Assembly: GCA_041797745.1 (NCBI GenBank)
Contig: JBHBZU010000047.1
Span: 1 to 64,000, forward strand
Length of the DNA: 64,000 nt
Source: UBA3871 sp041797745
GTDB taxonomy: Bacteria > Bacillota > Clostridia > Peptostreptococcales > Anaerovoracaceae
Direction: 5' to 3'
Shown here: positions 36,557-44,857 of the stretch, one piece after another
Layout of the letters: each line of letters starts with the position of its first letter
How positions within the stretch are numbered: the first letter of the stretch is position 1
Notes under the pieces: generated by a model
What the model was told of the DNA's origin: nothing
Database searches by the model: none
The model's input: only the letters and a program-made list of their open reading frames with translations
Position numbers and translations under genes: made by a program

Positions 36557-36647
36557 GGAGTAGGGGGGCAGTAGGAGTTTTTGCCCCAAGTAGCAACGTG
36601 GGATATTAGAAACTATTACTAGAGAAGCTTAGAGAAAGGAAATTGTA

Positions 36648-38435
36648 ATGAAAACACTTTTAACCGGTAATGAAGCTTTAGCACGCGGTGCGTGGGAAGC
36701 AGGCGTACATTTTGCCTCTGCTTATCCGGGAACTCCGTCGACAGAAATTCTTGAAAACATGACCACTTACAAAGAGGTATATTCCGAGTGGGCGCCGAAT
36801 GAAAAGGTAGCGCTGGAGGCGGCTATCGGTGCTTCTTTTGCAGGCGGAAGATCAATGGCTTCCATGAAGCACGTTGGTCTTAACGTGGCGGCAGACCCGC
36901 TATTTACTTTTGCCTATCAGGGCGTAAACGGAGGTTGCGTAATAATCACAGCTGACGAACCAGGACAGCATTCCTCTCAAAATGAGCAGGACAACAGAAA
37001 TTATGCTATTGCAGCTAAGGTGGCAATGATGGAACCGTCAACTTCTCAAGAAGCGAAAGATTTTATGATGGAGGCTTTCGAAATCTCTGAAAAGTTTGAT
37101 ACACCTATCCTTATGAGAATGACAACCAGAGCTTGTCACTCCAAGGGCATTGTTGAATGCGGTGAACGCAAGGAAGTTCCTGTAAAGCCTTACGTAAAGA
37201 ATGCGAAGAAGTACGTAACAGTACCGGCAAATGCGAAAGTTCTTAGAAGAAATCTTGAAGAAAGACTTTCTGCTCTTAAAGAATTTTCCGAGGAAACTCC
37301 GATGAACAGAATAGAGGACAATGGCAAAAAGATTGGCGTTGTATGCTCCGGCATGTGCTATTGCTTTGCGCAGGAAGTTTTCGGTGATACAGTTAACTAC
37401 TTAAAGTTGGGATTTACCTATCCGCTTCCTGAAAAGAAGATGGCTAAATTCTGTGAGGGTCTTGAAAAGGTATATGTAATCGAAGAGGATGACCCTATTC
37501 TTGAAGACGCACTCTTAAAGTTAGGCTTTAAGGATATTATCTTCGGAAAGAATACTTTCCCTAAATATGATGAAATGACAGCGGATGTAATCAGAAGGAG
37601 CGTTACAGGGGAAGAACTCCCTGTTCTTGATTATGACCGTAAGGATATTGTAAACAGACCGCCGGCACTTTGCGCAGGTTGCCCACACAGAGGCTTTTTC
37701 TATGACCTTGGAAAGCGCAAAAATGTAATGGTGTCAGGAGATATCGGTTGCTATACCCTTGCTTTCGCACCTCCATATAATGCAATGGATGCGGCAACTT
37801 GTATGGGAGCTTCTTTCTCCTCAGGACACGGTGCGGCTAAAGTCTTTGAAATGGCGGGCTCCGACATGAGAGTTGTGTCGGTATTGGGCGACTCCACGTT
37901 CTTCCATTCAGGTATGACTTCTCTTACAGAATGTATCTATAACAATTCCAAGACAGTATCTGTCATCTTGGATAATCGTATTACAGGTATGACAGGACAT
38001 CAGCAAAATCCGGGTTCCGGTAAGCTCGCTGACGGTACGTCGGACGCAACTATGCTGGATATTGAAACCGTTGTTCGCGCCCTCGGTGCAAAGAATGTCA
38101 GAACTATTGACCCTAACGACTTAAAGGTTGTAAAGGAAACTTTAGACTGGGCTCTTGGGCTTGATGAACCGTCAGTTATCATTACAAAGTACCCTTGTGT
38201 ACTCAAGAAGTTCTCCGAAGATGACAAGGAACACTTCCCTGAAGCGTATAAGGATAGGGACGTTGTTGATACAGATAAATGTATCGGTTGTAAGATGTGT
38301 CTTAAGAGCGGATGTCCGGCACTCTTCCTTAACAGAGAAACCAAGAAAGCGGAAATTGACTCACTTCAGTGCGTAGGCTGCGGAGTTTGTGAGCAGATTT
38401 GCCCTAAGAATGCAATTAGAAAGGAGACAAAATAA
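36648..38435 (+). CDS. iorA: Indolepyruvate:ferredoxin oxidoreductase, alpha subunit
   Basis: IorAB oxidises aryl 2-keto acids (indolepyruvate, phenylpyruvate, hydroxyphenylpyruvate) to acyl-CoA with reduction of ferredoxin. The 595-residue protein has the N-terminal pyrimidine-binding domain (NEALARGAWEAGV, then YPGTPSTE), the thiamine diphosphate site (GDIGCYTLAFAPP, GDSTFFHSG) and a C-terminal ferredoxin-like part. The latter has two [4Fe-4S] motifs: Cys545, 548, 551, 556 and Cys575, 578, 581, 585. AGAAAGGA precedes the ATG. The stop overlaps the iorB start (TAATG). Confidence 0.95.
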   Translation: MKTLLTGNEALARGAWEAGVHFASAYPGTPSTEILENMTTYKEVYSEWAPNEKVALEAAIGASFAGGRSMASMKHVGLNVAADPLFTFAYQGVNGGCVIITADEPGQHSSQNEQDNRNYAIAAKVAMMEPSTSQEAKDFMMEAFEISEKFDTPILMRMTTRACHSKGIVECGERKEVPVKPYVKNAKKYVTVPANAKVLRRNLEERLSALKEFSEETPMNRIEDNGKKIGVVCSGMCYCFAQEVFGDTVNYLKLGFTYPLPEKKMAKFCEGLEKVYVIEEDDPILEDALLKLGFKDIIFGKNTFPKYDEMTADVIRRSVTGEELPVLDYDRKDIVNRPPALCAGCPHRGFFYDLGKRKNVMVSGDIGCYTLAFAPPYNAMDAATCMGASFSSGHGAAKVFEMAGSDMRVVSVLGDSTFFHSGMTSLTECIYNNSKTVSVILDNRITGMTGHQQNPGSGKLADGTSDATMLDIETVVRALGAKNVRTIDPNDLKVVKETLDWALGLDEPSVIITKYPCVLKKFSEDDKEHFPEAYKDRDVVDTDKCIGCKMCLKSGCPALFLNRETKKAEIDSLQCVGCGVCEQICPKNAIRKETK

Positions 38436-39010
38436 TGGAAACTAAGAGCGTATTACTGGTCGGCGTAGGCGGACAGGGAACTATCCTTGCTTCCAAGCTC
38501 CTTACTTTAGGTCTTATGGAAGAGGGCTATGATGTAAAAATGTCTGAAATTCACGGAATGTCTCAACGTGGCGGTTCCGTTTCTTCTCAGGTTAGATTTG
38601 GCGACAAGGTGTGGTCACCTGTTATCGAAAAGGGAGCGGCAGACCTTATTGTTTCCTTTGAAAAGATGGAAGCTTTAAGATGGCTTGAATATCTTAAGCC
38701 GGAGGGAAAGGTTGTTGTAAATAACCACGAAATGATGCCAATGCCTGTAATCATGGGCGAAAAGGACTATGCTGATGATATTGTCGATCAAGTTAAGGCT
38801 GCATGTAAGGATGTTACAGTGGTTAATGCCACAGAAGAAGCTATGAAGCTTGGTAACGGCAAGACTCAGAATATCGTTCTTTTGGGAACGCTTATTAAGG
38901 CGATGAATCTTGTTGATATAAATTGGGAGGCTATCATTAAAAACAATGTAAAACCTGCCTTTGTTGAAGACAATCTCAAAGCTGTAGAAATTGGTATGAG
39001 TTTGTTATAA
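38435..39010 (+). CDS. iorB: Indolepyruvate:ferredoxin oxidoreductase, beta subunit
   Basis: The gamma/beta-domain subunit of the 2-keto acid oxidoreductase, 191 residues. It starts SVLLVGVGGQGTILASKLL, the signature of this subunit, and has EIHGMSQRGGSVSSQVRFG. It is translationally coupled to iorA and forms the active enzyme with it. A strong terminator follows 16 bases after the stop. Confidence 0.95.
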   Translation: METKSVLLVGVGGQGTILASKLLTLGLMEEGYDVKMSEIHGMSQRGGSVSSQVRFGDKVWSPVIEKGAADLIVSFEKMEALRWLEYLKPEGKVVVNNHEMMPMPVIMGEKDYADDIVDQVKAACKDVTVVNATEEAMKLGNGKTQNIVLLGTLIKAMNLVDINWEAIIKNNVKPAFVEDNLKAVEIGMSLL

Positions 39011-39026
39011 TCCAATTTAAAGATAT

Positions 39027-39058
39027 TGGGAGCTCTGAAAGGGGCTCCCAGGTTTTTT
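39027..39058 (+). terminator. Intrinsic terminator after iorB
   Basis: TGGGAGC (39027-39033) pairs with GCTCCCA (39044-39050); three more pairs close a GAAA tetraloop. TTTTTT follows. Confidence 0.85.
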
Positions 39059-39266
39059 CACCAGAAAAATGTAAATTACGGCTTGTGGGACAAAAAATAA
39101 ATTTCACTTGCGTTTAAGCAAACCTTTCGTTTCTTTGCGATATTTAAAAAGATAAAAAAGTTAAAACACTTAATATCATTATTTAAGCAAAAATTAAAAT
39201 AAAGTCGCAAAAGACTGCATTTTTCTTGGTTTTTAGCGAAAGAAACTGTTATAAATACAGGAAAAG

Positions 39267-39275
39267 TGATATAAT
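39267..39275 (+). promoter_or_regulatory. Extended -10 promoter for ptb-buk
   Basis: TG-A-TATAAT (39267-39275) is a consensus extended -10 element. The -35 region (TGTTAT at 39247-39252) is weak. The ptb start is 43 bases downstream. Confidence 0.55.
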
Positions 39276-39317
39276 ATAGTGAATCTGGAACGAGATTTAT
39301 TAGAAAAAGGAGAAAAA

Positions 39318-40220
39318 ATGGCACTTAAAAATTTTAAGGAGTTAACCGTAGCGGTAAAGGAAAATCCGGGAAAAAGAGTTGTAGTGGCAGCCGCTCATGA
39401 CGAGCATGCTTTGGAAGCGGTACTAAAAGCTCATTCAGAGGGGTATATCAAATATACACTGGTTGGGCAAAAAGAAAAGATTATCGACATAGCTAAAAAG
39501 TTAAATTATACAGTAGATGAAGAAGCTATTATTGATATTGAAGAGGATAAGGCTTGCGCATTTGAAGCGGTTAAGCTCATTCGTGAAAAAAAGGGAGACT
39601 TCCTTATGAAAGGTAAACTGGAAACTGCTACCTTGCTTAAAGAGGTTGTAAATAAAGAGACAGGAATAGGCATGGGCGGTGTTATGTCTCATGTTGCCAT
39701 TCTTGAAATTCCAAGCTATCACAAGCTGGTTGCTTTTACAGACGGGGGCATGATTCCGCACCCGACTTTAGACCAGAAGATTGGCATTCTTAACAATGCT
39801 TTAAGTCTTTTCAGAAATTTAGGCTATGACTGCCCTAATGTTGCTGTAATAGCAGCAGCAGAGAAGGTTAATCCAAAGGTTATAGAATCTACAGAAGCAG
39901 CTGAATTGAAGAAGATGGCAGATGAGGGTAGGTTCGGAAAGTTAAATCTTGAGGGGCCTATCTCCTGTGACCTGTCTTTTTCAAAGGAAGCGGCAGCTAT
40001 TAAAGGATATAACTCAAAGGTAACGGGAGATGTGGATATTCTCCTGGTGCCTAGCATGGCAGCCGGCAATTTAGCATCTAAACTACTTATTGTTCTGGGC
40101 GGAGCGGGGATGACAGGAATTATTGTAGGAGCCAAAGTCCCTATTGTTCTTTCATCAAGAGGTTCCAGCTTTGAAGAGAAATATTATTCTCTTTTGCTTT
40201 GTGCAGCGCAAGTAAAGTAG
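39318..40220 (+). CDS. ptb: Phosphate butyryltransferase (phosphotransbutyrylase)
   Basis: Ptb converts butyryl-CoA (or other short/branched acyl-CoA) and phosphate to acyl-phosphate. The start at 39318 follows AAGGAG and begins MALKNFKEL; the in-frame ATG at 39279 lacks a ribosome site. The 300-residue length and the segments DFLMKGKLETATLLK, MSHVAILEIPSYHK and ADGG-like FTDGGMIPHPTLDQK fit the Ptb branch of the phosphotransacetylase family. It is followed by buk after 30 bases. Confidence 0.93.
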   Translation: MALKNFKELTVAVKENPGKRVVVAAAHDEHALEAVLKAHSEGYIKYTLVGQKEKIIDIAKKLNYTVDEEAIIDIEEDKACAFEAVKLIREKKGDFLMKGKLETATLLKEVVNKETGIGMGGVMSHVAILEIPSYHKLVAFTDGGMIPHPTLDQKIGILNNALSLFRNLGYDCPNVAVIAAAEKVNPKVIESTEAAELKKMADEGRFGKLNLEGPISCDLSFSKEAAAIKGYNSKVTGDVDILLVPSMAAGNLASKLLIVLGGAGMTGIIVGAKVPIVLSSRGSSFEEKYYSLLLCAAQVK

Positions 40221-40250
40221 TAAAAATAAAATTATATCATGGAGGACGAA

Positions 40251-41345
40251 ATGTCAAATAGAGTATTAGTAATTAACCCCGGTTCAACCAGCACAAAAAT
40301 TGCAGTTTTTGATGATGAAAAAAAGCTGTTTCAAAAGGATGTGGATCACGACGCAGCTAAAATTGCAAGTTTTCCAACCATCGCAGCGCAAGCACCTTAC
40401 AGAACTGAATATATTGAAAAAGCGTTACAAGATGAAAACATTGATGTTAAATCGATTGACATTATTATGTGCAGAGGCGGTATTATCTTAAATCCGCCTA
40501 TTACAAGCGGAGCATATATCGTGGACGAAAATCTTTGTACAGCTCTTTCCAGTGATGATCTTTGCGGACCGCACGCATCACTTCTTGGAGGTCTTATTGG
40601 TGCAGGTTTTGCCAAGCTTTCAGGTGCAAATGCATATATTTATGACGCGGTAACTTCCGGAAATCTTCCTGAAATAGCCAAGATTACAGGCTTTTCTCAG
40701 TTCAAGAGAAACTCCACAGCACACGTTCTTAACGGTCGCGCGCAGTCTATCAAATATGCAAAATCCATTGGGAAGAAAGCTAAAGACCTCAATGTAATTG
40801 TTTGTCACATGGGCGGAGGCACCTCTGTAATGGCATTCAAACATGGTGAACTCATTGACACCGTTGGTGATGATGAATTGCACTTTTCAGCAGAACGTTC
40901 CGGCGGAGCACAGCTTCTCAGCTTCATAGAGCTTTGCTTCTCAGGTCAATACGACAAAGCGGCAGTAAAGAAGCTTATACGCGGTAAGGGTGGTCTCATA
41001 GCTCACCTTGGAACTTCTGACGGAAGAGAAATCGAAAATAAAATTTTAGCCGGAGATAAAAATGCGGAAAATTACTTCTATGCTATGGTTTATGGTTTCT
41101 GCAAGTCCATCGGTGCGCTTATGGGTATCATGGGAGAAAAAACTGATGCCATCATTCTCACAGGAGGTTTGGCATACGATAAGGGTCTGGTTAAGTTTAT
41201 TACAGAAAAATTCAGCTGCTATACTCATGTAGAAAGTATGCCGGGCGAATCAGAAATGGACGCTTTAGCAGCAGGAGGAATCAGAATCCTTGCCGGTGAA
41301 GAAGAAGCTAAAAAGTATACACTTCCGGAGGGATACAAAAAATAA
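40251..41345 (+). CDS. buk: Butyrate kinase
   Basis: Buk transfers phosphate from butyryl-phosphate (or related acyl-phosphates) to ADP. The start at 40251 is chosen because GGAGGACGAA directly precedes it; an in-frame ATG at 40239 contains the ribosome site itself. The 364-residue protein belongs to the acetokinase family: VLVINPGSTSTKIAVF at the N terminus, HMGGGTSVMAF for phosphate, and AIILTGGLAYD near the C terminus. With ptb it yields ATP from acyl-CoA. Confidence 0.95.
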   Translation: MSNRVLVINPGSTSTKIAVFDDEKKLFQKDVDHDAAKIASFPTIAAQAPYRTEYIEKALQDENIDVKSIDIIMCRGGIILNPPITSGAYIVDENLCTALSSDDLCGPHASLLGGLIGAGFAKLSGANAYIYDAVTSGNLPEIAKITGFSQFKRNSTAHVLNGRAQSIKYAKSIGKKAKDLNVIVCHMGGGTSVMAFKHGELIDTVGDDELHFSAERSGGAQLLSFIELCFSGQYDKAAVKKLIRGKGGLIAHLGTSDGREIENKILAGDKNAENYFYAMVYGFCKSIGALMGIMGEKTDAIILTGGLAYDKGLVKFITEKFSCYTHVESMPGESEMDALAAGGIRILAGEEEAKKYTLPEGYKK

Positions 41346-41386
41346 TTTTAGCAAAAGTTAAATAGATTATTGAAAGGGAGATTTTT

Positions 41387-41641
41387 ATGGCTTACGATTT
41401 TTATCCAAGAGGCGTTTGTCCCAGCAAGATTGAGATTGAGTTGGAGGGAAATGTAATTAAGCATATTCAGTTCCAAGGCGGGTGTAACGGAAACCTCAAG
41501 GCTGTAAGCTCATTGGTTCAGGGAAAAACTATAGAAGAGGTTACGCCTGTTTTAGAGGGAATTAAATGCGGTTTCAAAAAGACTTCATGTGCGGATCAGC
41601 TTACTATAGGGTTAAAAGAAGCCTTTGAAGCACAGAAATAG
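41387..41641 (+). CDS. TSCPD-domain protein (TIGR03905 type)
   Basis: An 84-residue stand-alone TSCPD domain: FYPRGVCPSKIEIELEGN, FQGGCNGNLKAVSSLVQGK and the signature CGFKKTSCADQL. Such domains are found at the end of class II (B12-dependent) ribonucleotide reductases and as small separate proteins in Clostridia. Their function is not established. Conserved cysteines (in GVCPSKI, GGCNGN, KCGFKKTSCADQ) suggest metal or Fe-S binding. A ribosome site GAAAGGGAG precedes it, and the CDF transporter follows 8 bases after. Confidence 0.85.
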   Translation: MAYDFYPRGVCPSKIEIELEGNVIKHIQFQGGCNGNLKAVSSLVQGKTIEEVTPVLEGIKCGFKKTSCADQLTIGLKEAFEAQK

Positions 41642-41649
41642 TTGAGAAA

Positions 41650-42816
41650 ATGCGGCGGTTACTGATAAAAAGATTCGTTAAGAATCCTGAAAACGTTAAG
41701 GAACCTCAAGTACGTGAAGCTTATGGCAAGTTGGCAGGTTTTGTCGGAGTTTTCTCCAACCTCCTGCTTTGTGCTATGAAAATTATAGTGGGAGCAGTTT
41801 CGGGAAGTATTGCTGTCGTTGCAGACGGTGTGAACAATTTGGCAGATGCTTCGTCCAGTGTAATTGCACTGCTGGGCTTTAAGCTGGCGGCTATGCCGGA
41901 GGACAAGGAGCACCCTTACGGACACGCAAGGATTGAGTATATTTCAGGTCTTATAGTGTCCATAGTAATTATTTTGGTGGGAGTTGAACTTGCAAAAACT
42001 TCCTTTTTCAAGATACTTACACCGGAAGTTGTTGATACCGGCTGGGCGGTTATAATTACTCTGGTAGCGGCTATTGCCGTTAAACTTTGGCAGGCTGCTT
42101 TCAATATCAGCATAGGAAAAACCATTGATTCCGTTGCGCTTATTGCAACGGGAACGGACAGTCGCAATGATGTTATATCCACCTCCGTGGTTCTGCTATC
42201 CTTGGTGGTCAGCCATTTTACAGATGTTGCCGTGGATGGATGGGCAGGAATGGCAGTGGCTTTGTTCATCGTCTATTCAGGCATTATGTTGACTTTGGAA
42301 ACGGTTAGTCCTCTTTTAGGAGAAGCTCCGACAGAAGAACTGGTAAGCGACATTGGCAAACTTGTAACTTCCTATGAGGGAGTTTTGGGTATTCATGACC
42401 TTTGCGTTCATAACTACGGTCCCGGCAAGGTCTTTGCTTCTATTCACATTGAAGTAGACGCCAACGAGGATATTATGGAAAGCCACGATCTCATAGATAA
42501 TATTGAGCGCGACGTTTCTGCAAAGCTTCATCTCCAGCTTGTAGGACATATGGATCCGGTGGAAACTCAAAATTCAGAGCTTGACCGAATAAAGAAATTC
42601 GTAAGTGAGGCCTTATGCGGTTTAGAGGGAGTAGAAAATATTCACGATTTTCGCATGGTATCAGGAGTTTCTCGCACGAACGTAATTTTTGATGTGGTAC
42701 TGCTTCCGAACTGTAAAATCAGTCATGAGGAGATTCTTGCAGTTGTAGAAGATGTATTGCACAAAGAAGACGAAAAATATTGTGCCATAGTAACTTTCGA
42801 CAAGTCATATGTATAG
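41650..42816 (+). CDS. Cation diffusion facilitator (CDF) metal transporter
   Basis: A 388-residue integral membrane protein with six helices (about residues 28-205) and a long C-terminal cytoplasmic region. Metal-site motifs VADGVNNLADASSS (helix II) and TDSRNDVISTSVV (helix V) mark it as CDF. The first site is N..D, seen in Mn/Fe-transporting MntE/MMT1-like members, rather than the H..D of zinc exporters. The C-terminal domain seems duplicated or extended: one copy with LCVHNYGPGKVFASIHIEVD and a further segment with VENIHDFRMVSG. It would export divalent metal by proton exchange. Confidence 0.88.
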   Translation: MRRLLIKRFVKNPENVKEPQVREAYGKLAGFVGVFSNLLLCAMKIIVGAVSGSIAVVADGVNNLADASSSVIALLGFKLAAMPEDKEHPYGHARIEYISGLIVSIVIILVGVELAKTSFFKILTPEVVDTGWAVIITLVAAIAVKLWQAAFNISIGKTIDSVALIATGTDSRNDVISTSVVLLSLVVSHFTDVAVDGWAGMAVALFIVYSGIMLTLETVSPLLGEAPTEELVSDIGKLVTSYEGVLGIHDLCVHNYGPGKVFASIHIEVDANEDIMESHDLIDNIERDVSAKLHLQLVGHMDPVETQNSELDRIKKFVSEALCGLEGVENIHDFRMVSGVSRTNVIFDVVLLPNCKISHEEILAVVEDVLHKEDEKYCAIVTFDKSYV

Positions 42817-42826
42817 GAGAGTGCTT

Positions 42827-43357
42827 ATGGAAAATAAAATAGACAGAGGACCGATAGTAGTTTATTGCAGCAAAACCGGTTTTACTGCAAGATATGCTCT
42901 TTGGATTGCGGAAAAATTAGAGTGTCCCTTTATCAGCTTGAAAGCAGCTAATGTGGCGGCGCTTCAACATTATGAAACCATCATTTTTGGAGGTTGGCTC
43001 AAGGCCGGAAAAATTCAGGGAATTGAATTTTTGGCTAAAAATATAAAAAGTTTTGAGCATCAAAACGTCGTGGTTTACTGCACGGGTTCAGGTAAGGGTC
43101 AGGATATGACACATTTAAGAAGGAAAAACCTTACAGGAGCACTGGAAGATGTTTCGCTACATTATTTTGTAGGGGGATTAAACTACGAAAAAATGAGTTT
43201 AGGCGACAGAGCTTTTATGAAAATGTTCTTAAAGGCACTGAGGGCCAGACATTTAGAGGATGTAGTAAAAAGAATCAGTACCAGCTTTGATGAATCTAAA
43301 CCGGAGAATGTTGAACCTCTGGTGGAACAAGTAAAAAAGCTGGGAAAGAAAACTTGA
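42827..43357 (+). CDS. Flavodoxin-domain protein
   Basis: The start at 42827 is preceded by AGGAGA at 6 bases. The 176-residue product begins with a flavodoxin fold: PIVVYCSKTGFTARYA matches the FMN phosphate loop, and IIFGGWLKAGKIQG is a later FMN-contacting loop. It resembles the HemG-like or flavodoxin_5 group of Clostridia. FMN binding and electron transfer are inferred. The partner is unknown; it is linked to the CDF gene and a small coiled-coil gene. Confidence 0.75.
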   Translation: MENKIDRGPIVVYCSKTGFTARYALWIAEKLECPFISLKAANVAALQHYETIIFGGWLKAGKIQGIEFLAKNIKSFEHQNVVVYCTGSGKGQDMTHLRRKNLTGALEDVSLHYFVGGLNYEKMSLGDRAFMKMFLKALRARHLEDVVKRISTSFDESKPENVEPLVEQVKKLGKKT

Positions 43358-43370
43358 AAGGAGAAACATT

Positions 43371-43646
43371 ATGGCATTTTTAGAAAAAGTAACAAAGATT
43401 GCAAATCAGGCTCAGGAAAAGGCAGAAGAAGCTTTAGAGAGCGGCAAGTTGAAGCTGAAAATTATGGACGAGGAAAAGACCATTAAAGAAAAGCAGCTGG
43501 AAATCGGAAGATGTATTGTTGAAAAATTGGACGACGGTCAGGAATTTGATGAAAGAATTGCAGGTCTTTATCAGCAAATAGTTGCTTCAAGAACAAGGAT
43601 TGAGGAGTACAAGGCTGAACAGGAAAAGAGCGGAGAAGAAGCATAG
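43371..43646 (+). CDS. Small coiled-coil protein of unknown function
   Basis: A 91-residue, highly charged protein with no cysteine pairs or membrane segment. Heptad-like Lys/Glu-rich helices cover most of its length (residues 5-50 and 60-90). One Cys lies in EIGRCIVEKL. A good ribosome site AAAGGAG precedes the ATG, and the neighbours are close on both sides (13 and 25 bases), supporting real expression. I do not recognise a named family. Confidence 0.65.
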   Translation: MAFLEKVTKIANQAQEKAEEALESGKLKLKIMDEEKTIKEKQLEIGRCIVEKLDDGQEFDERIAGLYQQIVASRTRIEEYKAEQEKSGEEA

Positions 43647-43671
43647 CAAAGGAGTAAGAAAAGGATAGATA

Positions 43672-44748
43672 ATGTTATTTATTCACGATTTTTTACAAGA
43701 CAATTTTCCGACAACAGTATTGATTTCTTTCATGCTGATGTTCTTGTTTACAAATACCATATTTGACAGAAAAACTGTTACGAAGTTCAAAGTTCTTGTT
43801 TTTATCATTCTGGTGCTGATGATTTCAGACAGCGTGGAAAGATATCAAGAAGCCATGTCGTATCCTACTTTATTGCATATATTTGTAACAAGTGGCGGGT
43901 ACATTCTCCGAATTTCTTCGGTGATGTGCCTTATTTCCATTGTCTCAAGAGGTCGTTTAGATAAGAACCTTTTCTTCCTTTTGCCAGGTTTTTTGAACTG
44001 TTGTGCAGCGCTATCCGCATTCGTTTCGGACGTATCCTATTCATTATCGCCAACCAACGAATTTATCCGCGGACCTATCGGATATACTCCTCATGTAGTG
44101 GGGATATTTTATCTGGTGTTTATGATGGCGGCAGTTTGGGCTACTTACAAGGATCGTAAGAGTAAGGAAAATTTTGCGGTTTTAGGTATTGGAATACTGA
44201 CCATTTTAGCTATATTCATGGAAACTCTATGGGGATTTAGAAATGTTCTGACTCCAACAATAGCTGTTGAGGTGGGGGTTTATTACCTATATTTCCAAAC
44301 GCAGAAAACTCTTAGGGATGCTACAACCAATGTACTTAATCAGTACTGCTTGGAAAACGACATTGCAGCAGGCTATCGAATGAAATCCCTTGTATACATT
44401 GATATCATAGGTCTTAAAAAGATAAATGAAGCAGGTGGAAAAGCCGAGGGCAATGCTGCAATCTTAAAGGTTGCAGAGGGCATTAAGGCTATTATTCCAA
44501 GCGGTGCCAGAGTTTACAGAATATCAGGAGCGGACTTTATTGTAATCGGCATGACCGGCGATAATACCGAGATGAGCACTTTCATGCTTCAATTAAAGGA
44601 AGACATGAATCAAAAGGGCGTTCCAATCGCCACAGGTATGGCAATTTTTGATGAGGGCGAAAACTTCGAAATTGTTAGAGCCAAGGCGGAGCTGGATTTG
44701 TACAGAAACAAACAGAAGCAAAAGGCTGAATTAAACAGCCCAACATAG
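43672..44748 (+). CDS. Membrane protein with degenerate GGDEF-like domain
   Basis: A 358-residue protein with six to seven N-terminal membrane helices (about residues 10-210), followed by a GGDEF-fold domain. The domain carries VYIDIIGLKKINEAGG (the metal-binding D..F/D region) and RISGADFIVIG where the active-site GGDEF should be; SGADF lacks the catalytic residues. It is therefore probably a sensor or a regulatory, non-cyclase domain. It ends an apparent small operon (TSCPD-CDF-flavodoxin-coiled coil-GGDEF) closed by a strong terminator. Confidence 0.78.
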   Translation: MLFIHDFLQDNFPTTVLISFMLMFLFTNTIFDRKTVTKFKVLVFIILVLMISDSVERYQEAMSYPTLLHIFVTSGGYILRISSVMCLISIVSRGRLDKNLFFLLPGFLNCCAALSAFVSDVSYSLSPTNEFIRGPIGYTPHVVGIFYLVFMMAAVWATYKDRKSKENFAVLGIGILTILAIFMETLWGFRNVLTPTIAVEVGVYYLYFQTQKTLRDATTNVLNQYCLENDIAAGYRMKSLVYIDIIGLKKINEAGGKAEGNAAILKVAEGIKAIIPSGARVYRISGADFIVIGMTGDNTEMSTFMLQLKEDMNQKGVPIATGMAIFDEGENFEIVRAKAELDLYRNKQKQKAELNSPT

Positions 44749-44750
44749 AA

Positions 44751-44792
44751 AAAAGCAAAGGGTTTCGGGAAACTGAAACCCTTTGCTTTTTT
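44751..44792. terminator. Strong intrinsic terminator
   Basis: A 16-bp perfect stem (44751-44766 with 44775-44790), 8-base loop and T tail. Symmetric enough to work on both strands. Confidence 0.9.
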
Positions 44793-44809
44793 CTATTCTC
44801 TTTTTGTTG

Positions 44810-44815
44810 TATAAT
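44810..44815 (+). promoter_or_regulatory. -10 box of the M18 aminopeptidase promoter
   Basis: TATAAT at 44810-44815, 42 bases before the start codon and just after a terminator. The -35 region is T-rich without a clear match. Confidence 0.4.
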
Positions 44816-44857
44816 TAATATGTATACCTATATGATTTAGAGAGGTGACGTAATATT

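Larger units (their letters stand above)
39011..39317. other. Intergenic region between iorB and ptb
   Basis: 307 bases, A+T-rich. It holds the iorB terminator at its start and an extended -10 promoter at its end. I see no gene or structured RNA between about 39060 and 39260. Confidence 0.6.

Noticed and set aside
36557..36647. Known riboswitch in the iorA leader
   Set aside because: A GGGGCA/TGCCCC hairpin is present (36565-36570 with 36582-36587), but I could not match it to any riboswitch class.
39076..39324. 82-residue open frame on the - strand before ptb
   Set aside because: It starts inside the ptb ribosome site and covers its promoter. The composition is that of A+T-rich non-coding DNA (many Phe, Leu, Asn, Lys), with no ribosome site.
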